Positions 7,951 to 16,300 of a stretch of 29,138 nucleotides of DNA are shown in pieces. A program made the translations under genes and the position numbers. The notes beneath the pieces were generated by a model. That model had not been told where the DNA came from. It did no database searches and saw only the letters and a list, made by a program, of their open reading frames with translations. The DNA is from Litorimonas sp964425355 (GTDB lineage: Bacteria > Pseudomonadota > Alphaproteobacteria > Caulobacterales > Maricaulaceae): the NCBI GenBank assembly GCA_964425355.1, contig CAYRMO010000028.1, positions 1-29,138 of the forward strand. Direction: 5' to 3'. Positions within the stretch are counted from its first letter, which is position 1. Every line of letters starts with the position of its first letter.

Positions 7951-9147
7951 TTACCAATCAAAGCTTTGTACGACGAGAGGGCGCGTTATTGGATCGTCTT
8001 TCGCCTTATTTGAGTCTTCGCTTTCAGGGATAATTTGCACTGACGCCATTTGTTCTCGAGCCGCAAATGTTTTTGTCAAAACACGAACAATATAGTCGCG
8101 GGTTTCTTTATAGGGCGGCACCCCATTATGAGTTTCGACCGCGCCTTCACCAGCATTATAGGCCGCAAGCGCAAGCGTTGGGTTTTTATAGACATCCATC
8201 AAACGTGATAACTCAGCTGTCCCAGCCCGAATGTTTTCTTCGGGCGAAAAAGGATTGATAACGCCATAAGTTTCGGCTGTGGCTGGCATAATTTGCATCA
8301 GACCCATTGCACCTTTTGGAGAGACGGCAATCATATTGTAATTACTCTCAGCTGAAATAACGGCCTTGACGAAGGCAATGTCGATATTTTCATATTTCGC
8401 AACCTCAGCCAGGATTATCGTGTCAAATGTTTTGGGACCATCAAGCTTTGCCGCGTCCTCCGTGCCAGCCTCGATTGCAGGTTCCAGTGTCCGCATGGCT
8501 TTCAATACAACCGGGCCGGAATTATCCAATTTTGTTGCCGAGACTGCCTCAACACCAGTTTCGTCGAGCGTTTTAAATGGGGCAATTTCGTCTGGTTTGA
8601 CAATGTCTTTAAAAACCAGACCGCCGGGTTCTGCGGGTTCAAATTCAAGCGTCGTATTGTCGGCTAAATTTTGCTCGACCACAGTATTGATATCCGTAGA
8701 AATTATGCGAGGCGTATTTGTTTCAGTCTCGGACACAGAGTCACGCAGCTCAAGTTCGCCGCTTTCAGATCTTTCACCTATGAGATCTGCAATTGCATCG
8801 GTTTCATATAAAATGATCTCATATTGTGTGGCAGGGTTTTCCATACGGCTGGCATCCGTTGCGATGGCGCCATTGGGGTCTGGAAATGGCGCAACCTCTT
8901 CTGACGTATCAATTTCTGTTGACTCGGGAATTGCCGGTGTATCTATGAGGCTCGGCGCGGCATAGGGCGTAGCCGTTGTCCCAATTTGGGACGATTGAGC
9001 ATCAACATAATTTCCGTTTGCATCCAGTTTCAGCACTGTCGCAAAAGTCGAAGATGATAGGCATATCGCCATGAGCGAACTGATGGTTACGACAGCTTTA
9101 TGTCGATGGTTTGTGCATCGAGAAATTTTGGTCGGCGTACGTCTCAT
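7951..9147 (-). CDS. VirB1-like periplasmic lytic transglycosylase
   Basis: A 398-residue exported protein. Residues 1-36 look like a signal peptide (basic start, then a hydrophobic stretch ending SSSTFA). Residues about 40-240 are acidic, low-complexity and probably a disordered linker. The catalytic SLT domain occupies about 242-360: catalytic Glu267 in SAESNYN, GLMQIMPAT (282-290), AAYNAGEGAV (328-337) and NGVPPYKETRDYIVRV (341-356), all diagnostic of soluble lytic transglycosylases. Such enzymes cleave peptidoglycan to make room for the T4SS channel. VirB1 usually starts the virB operon; here the gene lies at the other end, convergent with virD4. A general housekeeping transglycosylase is the alternative, but the neighbourhood favours a T4SS role. 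The Shine-Dalgarno sequence (AAAGAG) is weak. Confidence 0.85.
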   Translation of the reverse strand: MRRTPTKISRCTNHRHKAVVTISSLMAICLSSSTFATVLKLDANGNYVDAQSSQIGTTATPYAAPSLIDTPAIPESTEIDTSEEVAPFPDPNGAIATDASRMENPATQYEIILYETDAIADLIGERSESGELELRDSVSETETNTPRIISTDINTVVEQNLADNTTLEFEPAEPGGLVFKDIVKPDEIAPFKTLDETGVEAVSATKLDNSGPVVLKAMRTLEPAIEAGTEDAAKLDGPKTFDTIILAEVAKYENIDIAFVKAVISAESNYNMIAVSPKGAMGLMQIMPATAETYGVINPFSPEENIRAGTAELSRLMDVYKNPTLALAAYNAGEGAVETHNGVPPYKETRDYIVRVLTKTFAAREQMASVQIIPESEDSNKAKDDPITRPLVVQSFDW

Positions 9148-9210
9148 ATGTATTTAGCTCTTTTCGATTTTGAGCTTACCCGTGCAAGTTTTATACCGCA
9201 ATAGGAAGCT

Positions 9211-10044
9211 CTATAATCCCAGATCATAATCGTCTGATGCTTCGGCCTGTTGCGTATTGTTATGGTCAAACTCTTGCGTTTGGCCATAATCATATTGTTG
9301 CATATGCAATGCCTCATGCATCATGGTAGCTCCTTGTTCAGGACCTGCTTGCACGGCATTCTCAAACAATTCATTATCTATTCCCGTGTAATCAAGTTCG
9401 GGAACATATTCGCTATCTGGAAACACTATGTCATTTTCGACCATGGCTCTTGCACCGGCCTCTAGGGCTGACCGGGTTCTCTCAATGGCTGAACCTGTAT
9501 CATGAGCCGCAATGTCCAAACTCTCTATTCCGGCGTCATTTAGCGACAGGAACATATTTGCTGCGCCTGTTTGGCTTAGCATTTTTCCGAGTTGAGCATC
9601 GTCAAGGGAAAGGCTCGCATTCTCAGCTGACGCCGCAATATGCGCGTGGACCTCATGCATATCTGCGTCAAGCTGTGCGACGATGTCCGGCAATGTCGCG
9701 CTGGCATCTGACGTCGAGTTGAGGGCTTCGGTCTCTGATGCTTCCGCATTGATGCCCTCAGATTTTGACATGTTTTCCACATGCTCTTTCACATTTTCCG
9801 CTACATTCTCTAATGCGTCGCCCAAATTTTTAAGTGGGCCGGAAATATTGCTCGCATCCTCAGCGGAATTTTCAGCCTCAAGGCTGTTCGAATGTGTCGA
9901 GTCTTGCGATGAGTCTTTATCCGAAAACCATGCATCTTCTGGGGAACGCTCAGCCTCATCGCTATGCGCGTTCTCTGTCTCATTTGATGGTTCCTCAAGC
10001 TTGTCTGTTAATCCCCCAAGGATTTTTGATATTTTACTAAACAT
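9211..10044 (-). CDS. acidic protein with a C-terminal domain shared with the large lipase-like protein (candidate T4SS substrate or adaptor)
   Basis: A 277-residue protein of unknown family with no signal peptide or membrane segment. Residues 1-115 are acidic, rich in Ser, Asn, Asp and Glu and probably disordered, with a possible amphipathic helix near 70-92. Residues 145-234 align without gaps to residues 967-1056 of the product at 13351-16641, with about 45 of 90 identical by hand count, including DAQLGK (149-154), AGI (171-173) and the FPxSEYVPE motif (208-216). The tail after 245 is rich in Gln (HMQQYDYGQTQ, NNTQQ). No enzymatic motif is visible. Because the same domain ends a large putative toxin and lies near virD4, it may be a T4SS recruitment signal; this protein could be a small effector, a decoy or a chaperone. 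AGAAGGG precedes the ATG. Confidence 0.75.
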   Translation of the reverse strand: MFSKISKILGGLTDKLEEPSNETENAHSDEAERSPEDAWFSDKDSSQDSTHSNSLEAENSAEDASNISGPLKNLGDALENVAENVKEHVENMSKSEGINAEASETEALNSTSDASATLPDIVAQLDADMHEVHAHIAASAENASLSLDDAQLGKMLSQTGAANMFLSLNDAGIESLDIAAHDTGSAIERTRSALEAGARAMVENDIVFPDSEYVPELDYTGIDNELFENAVQAGPEQGATMMHEALHMQQYDYGQTQEFDHNNTQQAEASDDYDLGL

Positions 10045-10097
10045 TGCGACGCCCTTCTTTTAATCAATTTTACTTTCATATGCGGTTTGATTGATTC

Positions 10098-10126
10098 AAT
10101 ATAAACCATTCACATTCGCGAGTCGA
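10098..10126 (-). promoter_or_regulatory. candidate sigma70-type promoter for the 277-residue protein
   Basis: Read on the minus strand: TCGACT (-35, 4/6 to TTGACA), a 17-nt spacer and TATATT (-10, 5/6 to TATAAT), about 54 bases before the start codon at 10044. Alphaproteobacterial promoters are variable, so this is a motif match only. Confidence 0.35.
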
Positions 10127-10312
10127 CATCTCGACGAATAAGCTACGGCTTATAGGTTTAGCGCATATTCCGTTTTAGTCTCTGTTTGATGGGCATCTGT
10201 GAAGCCTGCGAATTGAACATCATCTCAAACGGCAAAATTTCTATATATTTCCAGATTTTATCGCGTCCCGTTTTCTCTCTATATCAAATATTTCCAACGG
10301 GTCTTTTGTCAA

Positions 10313-11038
10313 TTATCTGTTACATGTTGATGTCAAACTTTCGAGCGAAAAGCCGGGCGTCGTTGGATCATCCGCCCGAGGGACAATTTCAATCTTTGAA
10401 ATGTCAGTGCCTTTGGCGCAGAGTTTTACATCATATTCTCCGATCATCACCAACTTCATAGCCTCGCATTCAATGCGCATGAAATCGCCATATTGATAGG
10501 TTGGATCTAGCGTCGAAACCCGGCCGCGATAGGCCATGCCATCACCGCAATTATCATCAGAATATTCTATCAAATTGTGGTCCACAAGATAGAGCTTGAT
10601 GGGGTCATTCCCAATCGCGCCAGTCCTTCCGCATTGCGTCGACGGAACAATCCCACCTTCTAAGATGCCTGGCTTAAGTTCCGCCGTCGGAAATCCGATT
10701 TCGAGCCGCTCCATGACTGCAGTCTGTAGCCCCTCCATGCCTATCGAAAGATCTGGAAGTGTGCATTCATTGGCAAGCGGGAAATAGGGGGGATTGGGTC
10801 GCTCAGCATCTTTTTTGCGACCGGCTTGTTTTACACTGCTTTCAACGTTTTCAACGCTATGAATACCTTCGATGTTTTCAATGTTCTCTAAATCTAGCCG
10901 ATCTTCGGCATTGCAGCCAGTTAAAATAATTCCAAGCGAACAAAATGTAGCGCATGCCGTCAAGCCTTTAGAGGCGAAGCCCCAACGACCTAGCCTCTGA
11001 TTGCTAAAAGCCCTAGGATGGTGCAGATGGCTGAACAA
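10313..11038 (-). CDS. lipoprotein of unknown function, TTG start
   Basis: A 241-residue product with an N-terminal export signal ending in the lipobox LTGC (Cys42); residue +2 is Asn, compatible with outer-membrane sorting. Next comes a short acidic helical stretch with a near-repeat (ENIENIEG, ENVESS), then a Cys-containing domain (Cys92, Cys136, Cys162 and others in pairs), suggesting disulfides in the periplasm. The only in-frame start after the upstream stop is TTG at 11038, ten bases after the stop of the upstream gene (11049), so coupled translation is likely; the n-region of the signal is unusually long (about 25 residues). I do not recognise a family. It could be a second immunity-type lipoprotein or an accessory of the T4SS; neither is shown. 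Confidence 0.65.
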   Translation of the reverse strand: MFSHLHHPRAFSNQRLGRWGFASKGLTACATFCSLGIILTGCNAEDRLDLENIENIEGIHSVENVESSVKQAGRKKDAERPNPPYFPLANECTLPDLSIGMEGLQTAVMERLEIGFPTAELKPGILEGGIVPSTQCGRTGAIGNDPIKLYLVDHNLIEYSDDNCGDGMAYRGRVSTLDPTYQYGDFMRIECEAMKLVMIGEYDVKLCAKGTDISKIEIVPRADDPTTPGFSLESLTSTCNR

Positions 11039-11048
11039 AATAACCGGT

Positions 11049-11984
11049 CTACTCGAAGACCATTATTCCATCATTTTCGGGTTTAGGCTGGGCATTCAAT
11101 TCTATTTCATGTTCTGGAATAAAGGGTTCGCTTGGTCCGCCCGGTACACCCGGAATGACGGGCTCACTCGGTGGGGTTAAACCGAGAGAGTGGAAGTCCG
11201 AAACATTGCAATTCGTATCGCTAACGGCGCGACCATTTCTGAAGATTTGACAAGATTCAAGCGTATCATGTCTGATACGCATGCGTGTCATATTAACGTC
11301 GCCAGTTCCGTCCAGCTTACGTGAAGAGGCTACGTAATCATATGTATAGCGGCGGCTCGGAAACCTTTGATATCTATTACGGGTAACCATAAGATCAGTA
11401 CGTTGGTCGCCTGATATTATATAGCAGCTTCCGCTTCTACGGCGGCTAAACATACTTGGACTGCAATTCGTTCTATAGCTTTGCTGGTTTTGAATAATTT
11501 GTGCCGTTCGGGCTTCGACTTGCGCTTGGCTAAGAGGTGTTGCCTTATTGGCATCTGCATATTTAGGCAGAGGTGTCATATTCTGAGTTTCTAAAGCAGG
11601 TGATTTATCGAAAGGTGTTTGTAGAGCATGTTCCAAGGACGCGTATTGGATTACAGGCGTTGTATCCGTTAGCTCCAATGAACCAAATGGTGTAGACCCT
11701 TCTAGGAAAATCGGAACCCCATATTGGTCTGTCGGAATAACGACCTCCGGTATCCACGTGCACAAACATTCTGGAGGGAATGGAACGGGGGATTGACCAA
11801 AAAAGGCACGTTTAATAAATTCTCTTAAAGCTGGTCTACAGCCATGCGCGGATGGAAATCCGGCTTGAACACATAGTGGGATTTCACATTTAGTTGCGGG
11901 ACCGTCGCCAAAGGGACATAGTGCTGCCCATGCATTACTCGGCATCATCAGTATTGCGATAAATGCTATAAATAATTTTCTCAT
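11049..11984 (-). CDS. exported Cys-rich protein with a TrbM-like N-terminal motif
   Basis: A 311-residue product with a clear signal peptide cleaved after AWA (residue 20). The N-terminal mature part has Cys23, Cys33, Cys38, Cys49, Cys73 and Cys75 in the order C-x4-C-x10-C followed by RPALREFIKR and a Pro-rich P-x2-C-x-C, resembling the conserved part of TrbM-family conjugation proteins (C-x4-LC then C-x-PAL-x2-F). The rest is not recognised: a middle region with further Cys, and a Pro-rich acidic tail from about 275. It is first in a minus-strand pair with the lipoprotein at 10313-11038. GAGGGAGG lies 8 bases before the ATG. A periplasmic T4SS accessory role is inference from the motif and context. 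Confidence 0.65.
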   Translation of the reverse strand: MRKLFIAFIAILMMPSNAWAALCPFGDGPATKCEIPLCVQAGFPSAHGCRPALREFIKRAFFGQSPVPFPPECLCTWIPEVVIPTDQYGVPIFLEGSTPFGSLELTDTTPVIQYASLEHALQTPFDKSPALETQNMTPLPKYADANKATPLSQAQVEARTAQIIQNQQSYRTNCSPSMFSRRRSGSCYIISGDQRTDLMVTRNRYQRFPSRRYTYDYVASSRKLDGTGDVNMTRMRIRHDTLESCQIFRNGRAVSDTNCNVSDFHSLGLTPPSEPVIPGVPGGPSEPFIPEHEIELNAQPKPENDGIMVFE

Positions 11985-12011
11985 ATTGCGCCTCCCTCTA
12001 ATATTAACACT

Positions 12012-12040
12012 ATGTTAACAAGAATTGCCCAGCTTGGCAA
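12012..12040 (-). promoter_or_regulatory. candidate promoter with overlapping inverted repeat, for the TrbM-like operon
   Basis: On the minus strand: TTGCCA (-35, 5/6 consensus) at 12035-12040, 17-nt spacer, TAACAT (-10, 4/6) at 12012-12017, ending 27 bases before the ATG at 11984. The inverted repeat ATTGCC-N6-GGCAAT (12024-12041) covers the -35 box and part of the spacer and could be an operator. In the plus direction the same repeat is followed after four bases (CCGA) by A2T8, so it would also look like a terminator, but no plus-strand gene ends there. Confidence 0.45.
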
Positions 12041-12280
12041 TCCGAATTTTTTTTAAAAATAATTATGGCAGAAATGTGGTTAATTAAAATTTCGTTTGAA
12101 AAGCCAATTATTTTTAATTTTCTTGATTGTCGTTCGCCAATATGCTTGAAACATGGCTAAGGTTTTGATGCGTAAAGCAAAACTACGCGGTGTTCGTGTA
12201 TGTAAATTATTTTCGAATTATCCTGCTGGTTGTTTGCTGGTGTTTAATTACAACGCTGGAGAGAAAGCCATGCGATCATA

Positions 12281-13330
12281 ATGCGGATTATCAGAAAGAT
12301 TGGAGGCGCTTTTTTGACGTCCGTATTTACCTTGGGTGTTTCCGGTTGCGCTGAAGCGAACGGACCCGAAGGCAATCTTACAAAAGATATTCGGGTGCAA
12401 ACCTTGACATTTTCCTGGCAAGGCCAGTCGGCAAGCCATGATCTATTTTGCGCACCAACAAAATTTCCGCCTTTGAGACGAGGCAGCGGAGGTGACCCAC
12501 TTGGAGGGGGCGTCTCTATTAAATCCGAAGTTCGCGGCAAAACATCGGGAATGTCCCCAATACCGCAATGGGCCCTGATAGAGCTTGGGGGTGAAAAACT
12601 GCTTCTCCGCCAGTTTTGCTCTGGACAATGGCAAGGCGGAGACCAGCTTTTCGGAATTCAAGCCGCGGAGCAAAACACGGCATTCGTCTATTCCCATCTT
12701 GACGGCGTGGTCGGCTTGGTTCCGACAATATTGTCGGATTTATCGCTAACCAAACCTCGAAAACTTGTTTCCGAGGATGACGTTGCCTTGCGACTTTCGC
12801 AACAGATCAATGCGCTGCGACCTCTCAGCACGCTATTAAGGTCTTATACAAAAGAGTCTTTGGCAGATCCTAACCTCGTAAGCCTCGTGTCAATTCTGCC
12901 TAATAAGACAGACAGATCATTTCCAAGTGAGCCTGATATTATTCGTTGTGACGGTGCTTTGCCGAAAGCTGGTCAGATTGTAGGGTCTGACTCTGCGCCT
13001 TTATTTACGCGGTCCGGCCAAGATTTTCTTGACCAGTCTCCTAGGTTCGCGAATTGTAGCTATGTTGGAAAAATGGATTTTAGAGGAATTGCCTTTAAAG
13101 ACCGACCACGCTCACCCTATAAGGAGAACTTTCTTCATTTAATTTCCGAAGATGGAAAAGAAGTTTTTATTGAAACAAAAACGATGACTTTGAGCAATCC
13201 GGAATTATTCTTGCACGCTTATGATCATGGAAGTTTTCGAGGCAAGTTGGAGAGAGATCCCTTTCTTGACAGCGAATTTTTTACGCAGTTTATTTTAGAG
13301 CCATTATCTGCATTTGAGGGTGAAGAATAA
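12281..13330 (+). CDS. lipoprotein, candidate immunity protein for the downstream lipase-like effector
   Basis: A 349-residue product with a basic N-terminus, hydrophobic core and lipobox VSGC (Cys23), predicted to be a periplasm-facing lipoprotein; residue +2 is Ala. The mature part is hydrophilic with several Cys (Cys47, Cys101 and others) and no motif I recognise. It ends 20 bases before the large lipase-like gene at 13351 and is on the same strand, so the two are probably co-transcribed. In known antibacterial T4SSs and T6SSs, lipase effectors are encoded beside periplasmic lipoprotein immunity proteins, and this arrangement fits that pattern. Its immunity function is inference. The ribosome site GGAGAGAAAG (12258-12267) is about 13 bases from this ATG; a nearer ATG at 12270 is followed at once by a stop. 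Confidence 0.7.
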   Translation: MRIIRKIGGAFLTSVFTLGVSGCAEANGPEGNLTKDIRVQTLTFSWQGQSASHDLFCAPTKFPPLRRGSGGDPLGGGVSIKSEVRGKTSGMSPIPQWALIELGGEKLLLRQFCSGQWQGGDQLFGIQAAEQNTAFVYSHLDGVVGLVPTILSDLSLTKPRKLVSEDDVALRLSQQINALRPLSTLLRSYTKESLADPNLVSLVSILPNKTDRSFPSEPDIIRCDGALPKAGQIVGSDSAPLFTRSGQDFLDQSPRFANCSYVGKMDFRGIAFKDRPRSPYKENFLHLISEDGKEVFIETKTMTLSNPELFLHAYDHGSFRGKLERDPFLDSEFFTQFILEPLSAFEGEE

Positions 13331-13350
13331 TAATAGCGGGAGCGTGACAT

Positions 13351-16300
13351 ATGTCTGAGGGCAATCAGCGATTGGGGGCGCAAACACCCCATCCAAATTC
13401 AGCGGATTATGCTGCATTGGCTGAAATGGCTTATCGACGTGCGCCGGACGCCAATAGCTTGCATATTGACAATATAAAATCCGTAAATGCGGTCAATTTG
13501 CTCGACTCGCCCCAACTTCAACAAGCCGCCAATGCGTGGCGCGAAGGTGAAACTGTCGAGACATATTTGAGAGATCAATATGGCCTGACCGTCGATCCGG
13601 TGGACCGGGGAGATGGGCTAACACATGTTTATACGCAAAACGGCTTTAGCGGCTATGTGGCGATCCGAGACAATGATACGCCTGATCCGTCTGACGACCA
13701 ATTTATAGTCACCTATCGCGGTACAGATATTGCGGATAATGCTGAAGGTGAAATGTTTGACGGTATAACAGCTGCGGCGCGACCCCTGGTTGGACCGGCG
13801 CTGACGGGTAACGTGACGATAAATGGGGCGCGAAATCTCCATCCGAGTCCTGAAGATTACCGGGCGGCTATTGCGGAAGCGACGGGCGAGCCTTTCGAAG
13901 ACTTTACGGTTACGCGTGACGCTACGGGGCGGGTGATTGAGCGGCTTGTGGATGCAGGCGATATTTATACAAATGGTTTGCTGGGACAAGGTACCTATCA
14001 GGAAACGCAATATGACGATGCCAGCGCACTATTTGATTTGGTCAATAAGGATCTCGCGACGCAAGGCCAAGATATTGTAACGAATGGACAATCTCTGGGT
14101 GGTGGTCTGGCGGCATTGGTTGGCGTTGAAAACGGAGTAGAAAGTCATACGTTCGGGATGGCCCCTTTTCAGAGGCAATTCGAAATCATTGGTCAACGTA
14201 ATGCTGTCAGATCTCTTTTGACAGATCCTGAAACAGCAGAAAAATTTGGCGTCCGTGCGGAAAGCTATGCGACGGCTAATGTACCAGAGCGTCATCGTAT
14301 TGAGCGGGAGCTGAGCGACACGCTTTCTGGACTTCGAACAGATCGGGCGGGTCATGCAGGACAGACCGCGACGCGCAAAATCAATGAATTTAATGCGGAT
14401 AATGAAGCGGATATAGACCGAGATATAATCCGCGAATTTCGACATCGTGCCTCAGAAAACGCGGCTGAATATGAGGGCAATAAGTCCGAATTATATGCTT
14501 CAACGGTTGCGGGCGAATTTACGACAAATTCAGGGGATGGTTCTTTGCTTGGCAAGTTTGTCGAGTCAGGAGCTGAGCAAATCATACCGACGGAAGACCT
14601 CTTTACATATGATGTTGGGGACAATCAAAATGACGACCGTATCGGAGATATTCGCCGGACAGAGGCAGATGGTGATCGATTGTTTCCATGGACCGGCCAA
14701 GGTGAAACATTGGGAGCGCGTGGGTTAGGGGAGGGACTGTCCACCCATTCTCCCGCGCTTCATGATCTTGTGACACAAAGCCAGGGCACTGAAATTGGCG
14801 GATTTAATCAATTATTGGCGGATAATCCAAATTTACGCTATTCCATCCTTCATCACAGCAATATTGCGGGCGGTGTCACGAGCGGTAAAGTTGGGGCGGA
14901 TACTGACCCCAGTGCAAGCCAATCTATATCGACGTCAAATGAGACTTTTTACCGGGCTTTGTCGAATTCCGTCCGATCTGATGGGGCTCTTTATGACGAT
15001 ACTTACCAATTCTTTGATACACTTGGGAAGGAAGGGCGAGGCGCAGATGGCGCAGATATTGAGGATTCGAGCCTACCAAGTCTCAATGGGGCCATAACAC
15101 AATTTGCATTGCAAGATCTTAAAATACGAACAATAGGCCAAGCTCCTGGGCAAACCCTTACAGGCGAACAATCGCTTGGAGGGATAAATGACGGTCTCGT
15201 TTTCTTTGACGTTGAAAACCTTGAACCAGAAAATGATCTTAATCGCGAAACTGGAGCTGGCGGAATACCCATCGCCGGCCGTCGTGGTATCCACGGATAT
15301 TCAGACCTTCAGACCGTTTTTTACAATGAAATCCGTGATCAGCTTACAGTACCTGATGACAAAGGATTTTTTGAACGCGGCGCCGTTGCCACGGCAAGAA
15401 TTGCCGATGAAATTACGGGAGCGCAATTGGCGTTCAGAAATTTGGGTTTTACAGAAGGTAAGCTAACCATACCAGACGGTTCGTTGGAATATGGGTATGT
15501 TTTCGTTGAAAGCGGAAAGATTACGGGAACGGATTGGTCGCTGCCAGAACCAGGCGGGAATGATGATCCGTTTAAGCTCGGTTCTGCAATATTCCTTGGT
15601 GATGGTGACAATGAGGTCTTCGGGTCTTCGCGCTCTGATCTTGTCTCATTGGGGGGCGGGGATGATGGCTATGTGAGTTCCGTTGAAGGAGGCGCCATAA
15701 TTTCGGCTGGCACGGGTATAGACGAATATAGCCTCCAGGCCGGAACGGGCCCTGTCTTTGCCACCGTCAATGAGAATTATCTGCGCGTTGGTCAAATGAA
15801 AGATCGCGGCCGCACAGATATCGACCCTCAAACCGAAATGGACACCGCTGTGGGAGTTGAACGCGTTACCTTAAGCGATAAGAGCGACGTAATCGTCATG
15901 GAAGGCGTCTCTGATGGCGTTTTATTAGATGGGGCTGGTGGGCGAAATTATGTGGATTACCGCGCTCTTGATCGGGATTTTCGTTTGGACGTTACAGATG
16001 GCGTTCTACCAACCGGAGAGGCCTATACATCACGCCTTACAGATGGCGAGCAATCCTATTATTTTATAAATATTGCGGATGAAGATATCAGGCGACGAGC
16101 TGTCCCCGACGCGGAATTAGACCGCGCGAGCGAAACGCAACCTAAAACGACAAATTCAGAAATTTCACTAGAGCAAGCGGCGCGTCAAATGGATAGTGAT
16201 TATCCAGCGGTTCAAGACGAAATCGCCGCGCGATCGACGGCTGGAAATTTGACATTGGAAGACGCGCAATTGGGTAAATTGCTGGCACAATCTGGCACGC

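Noticed and set aside
8366..8965. 199-codon plus-strand open frame
   Set aside because: It is antisense to the linker region of the lytic transglycosylase, has Ser/Ala-rich composition typical of a shadow frame and no ribosome site.
9683..10063. 126-codon plus-strand open frame
   Set aside because: It is the mirror of the acidic 277-residue protein, whose shared domain with the large lipase-like protein shows the minus strand is coding.
12024..12054. Rho-independent terminator on the plus strand
   Set aside because: No plus-strand gene ends upstream, and the same repeat overlaps a good minus-strand promoter, so an operator is more likely.
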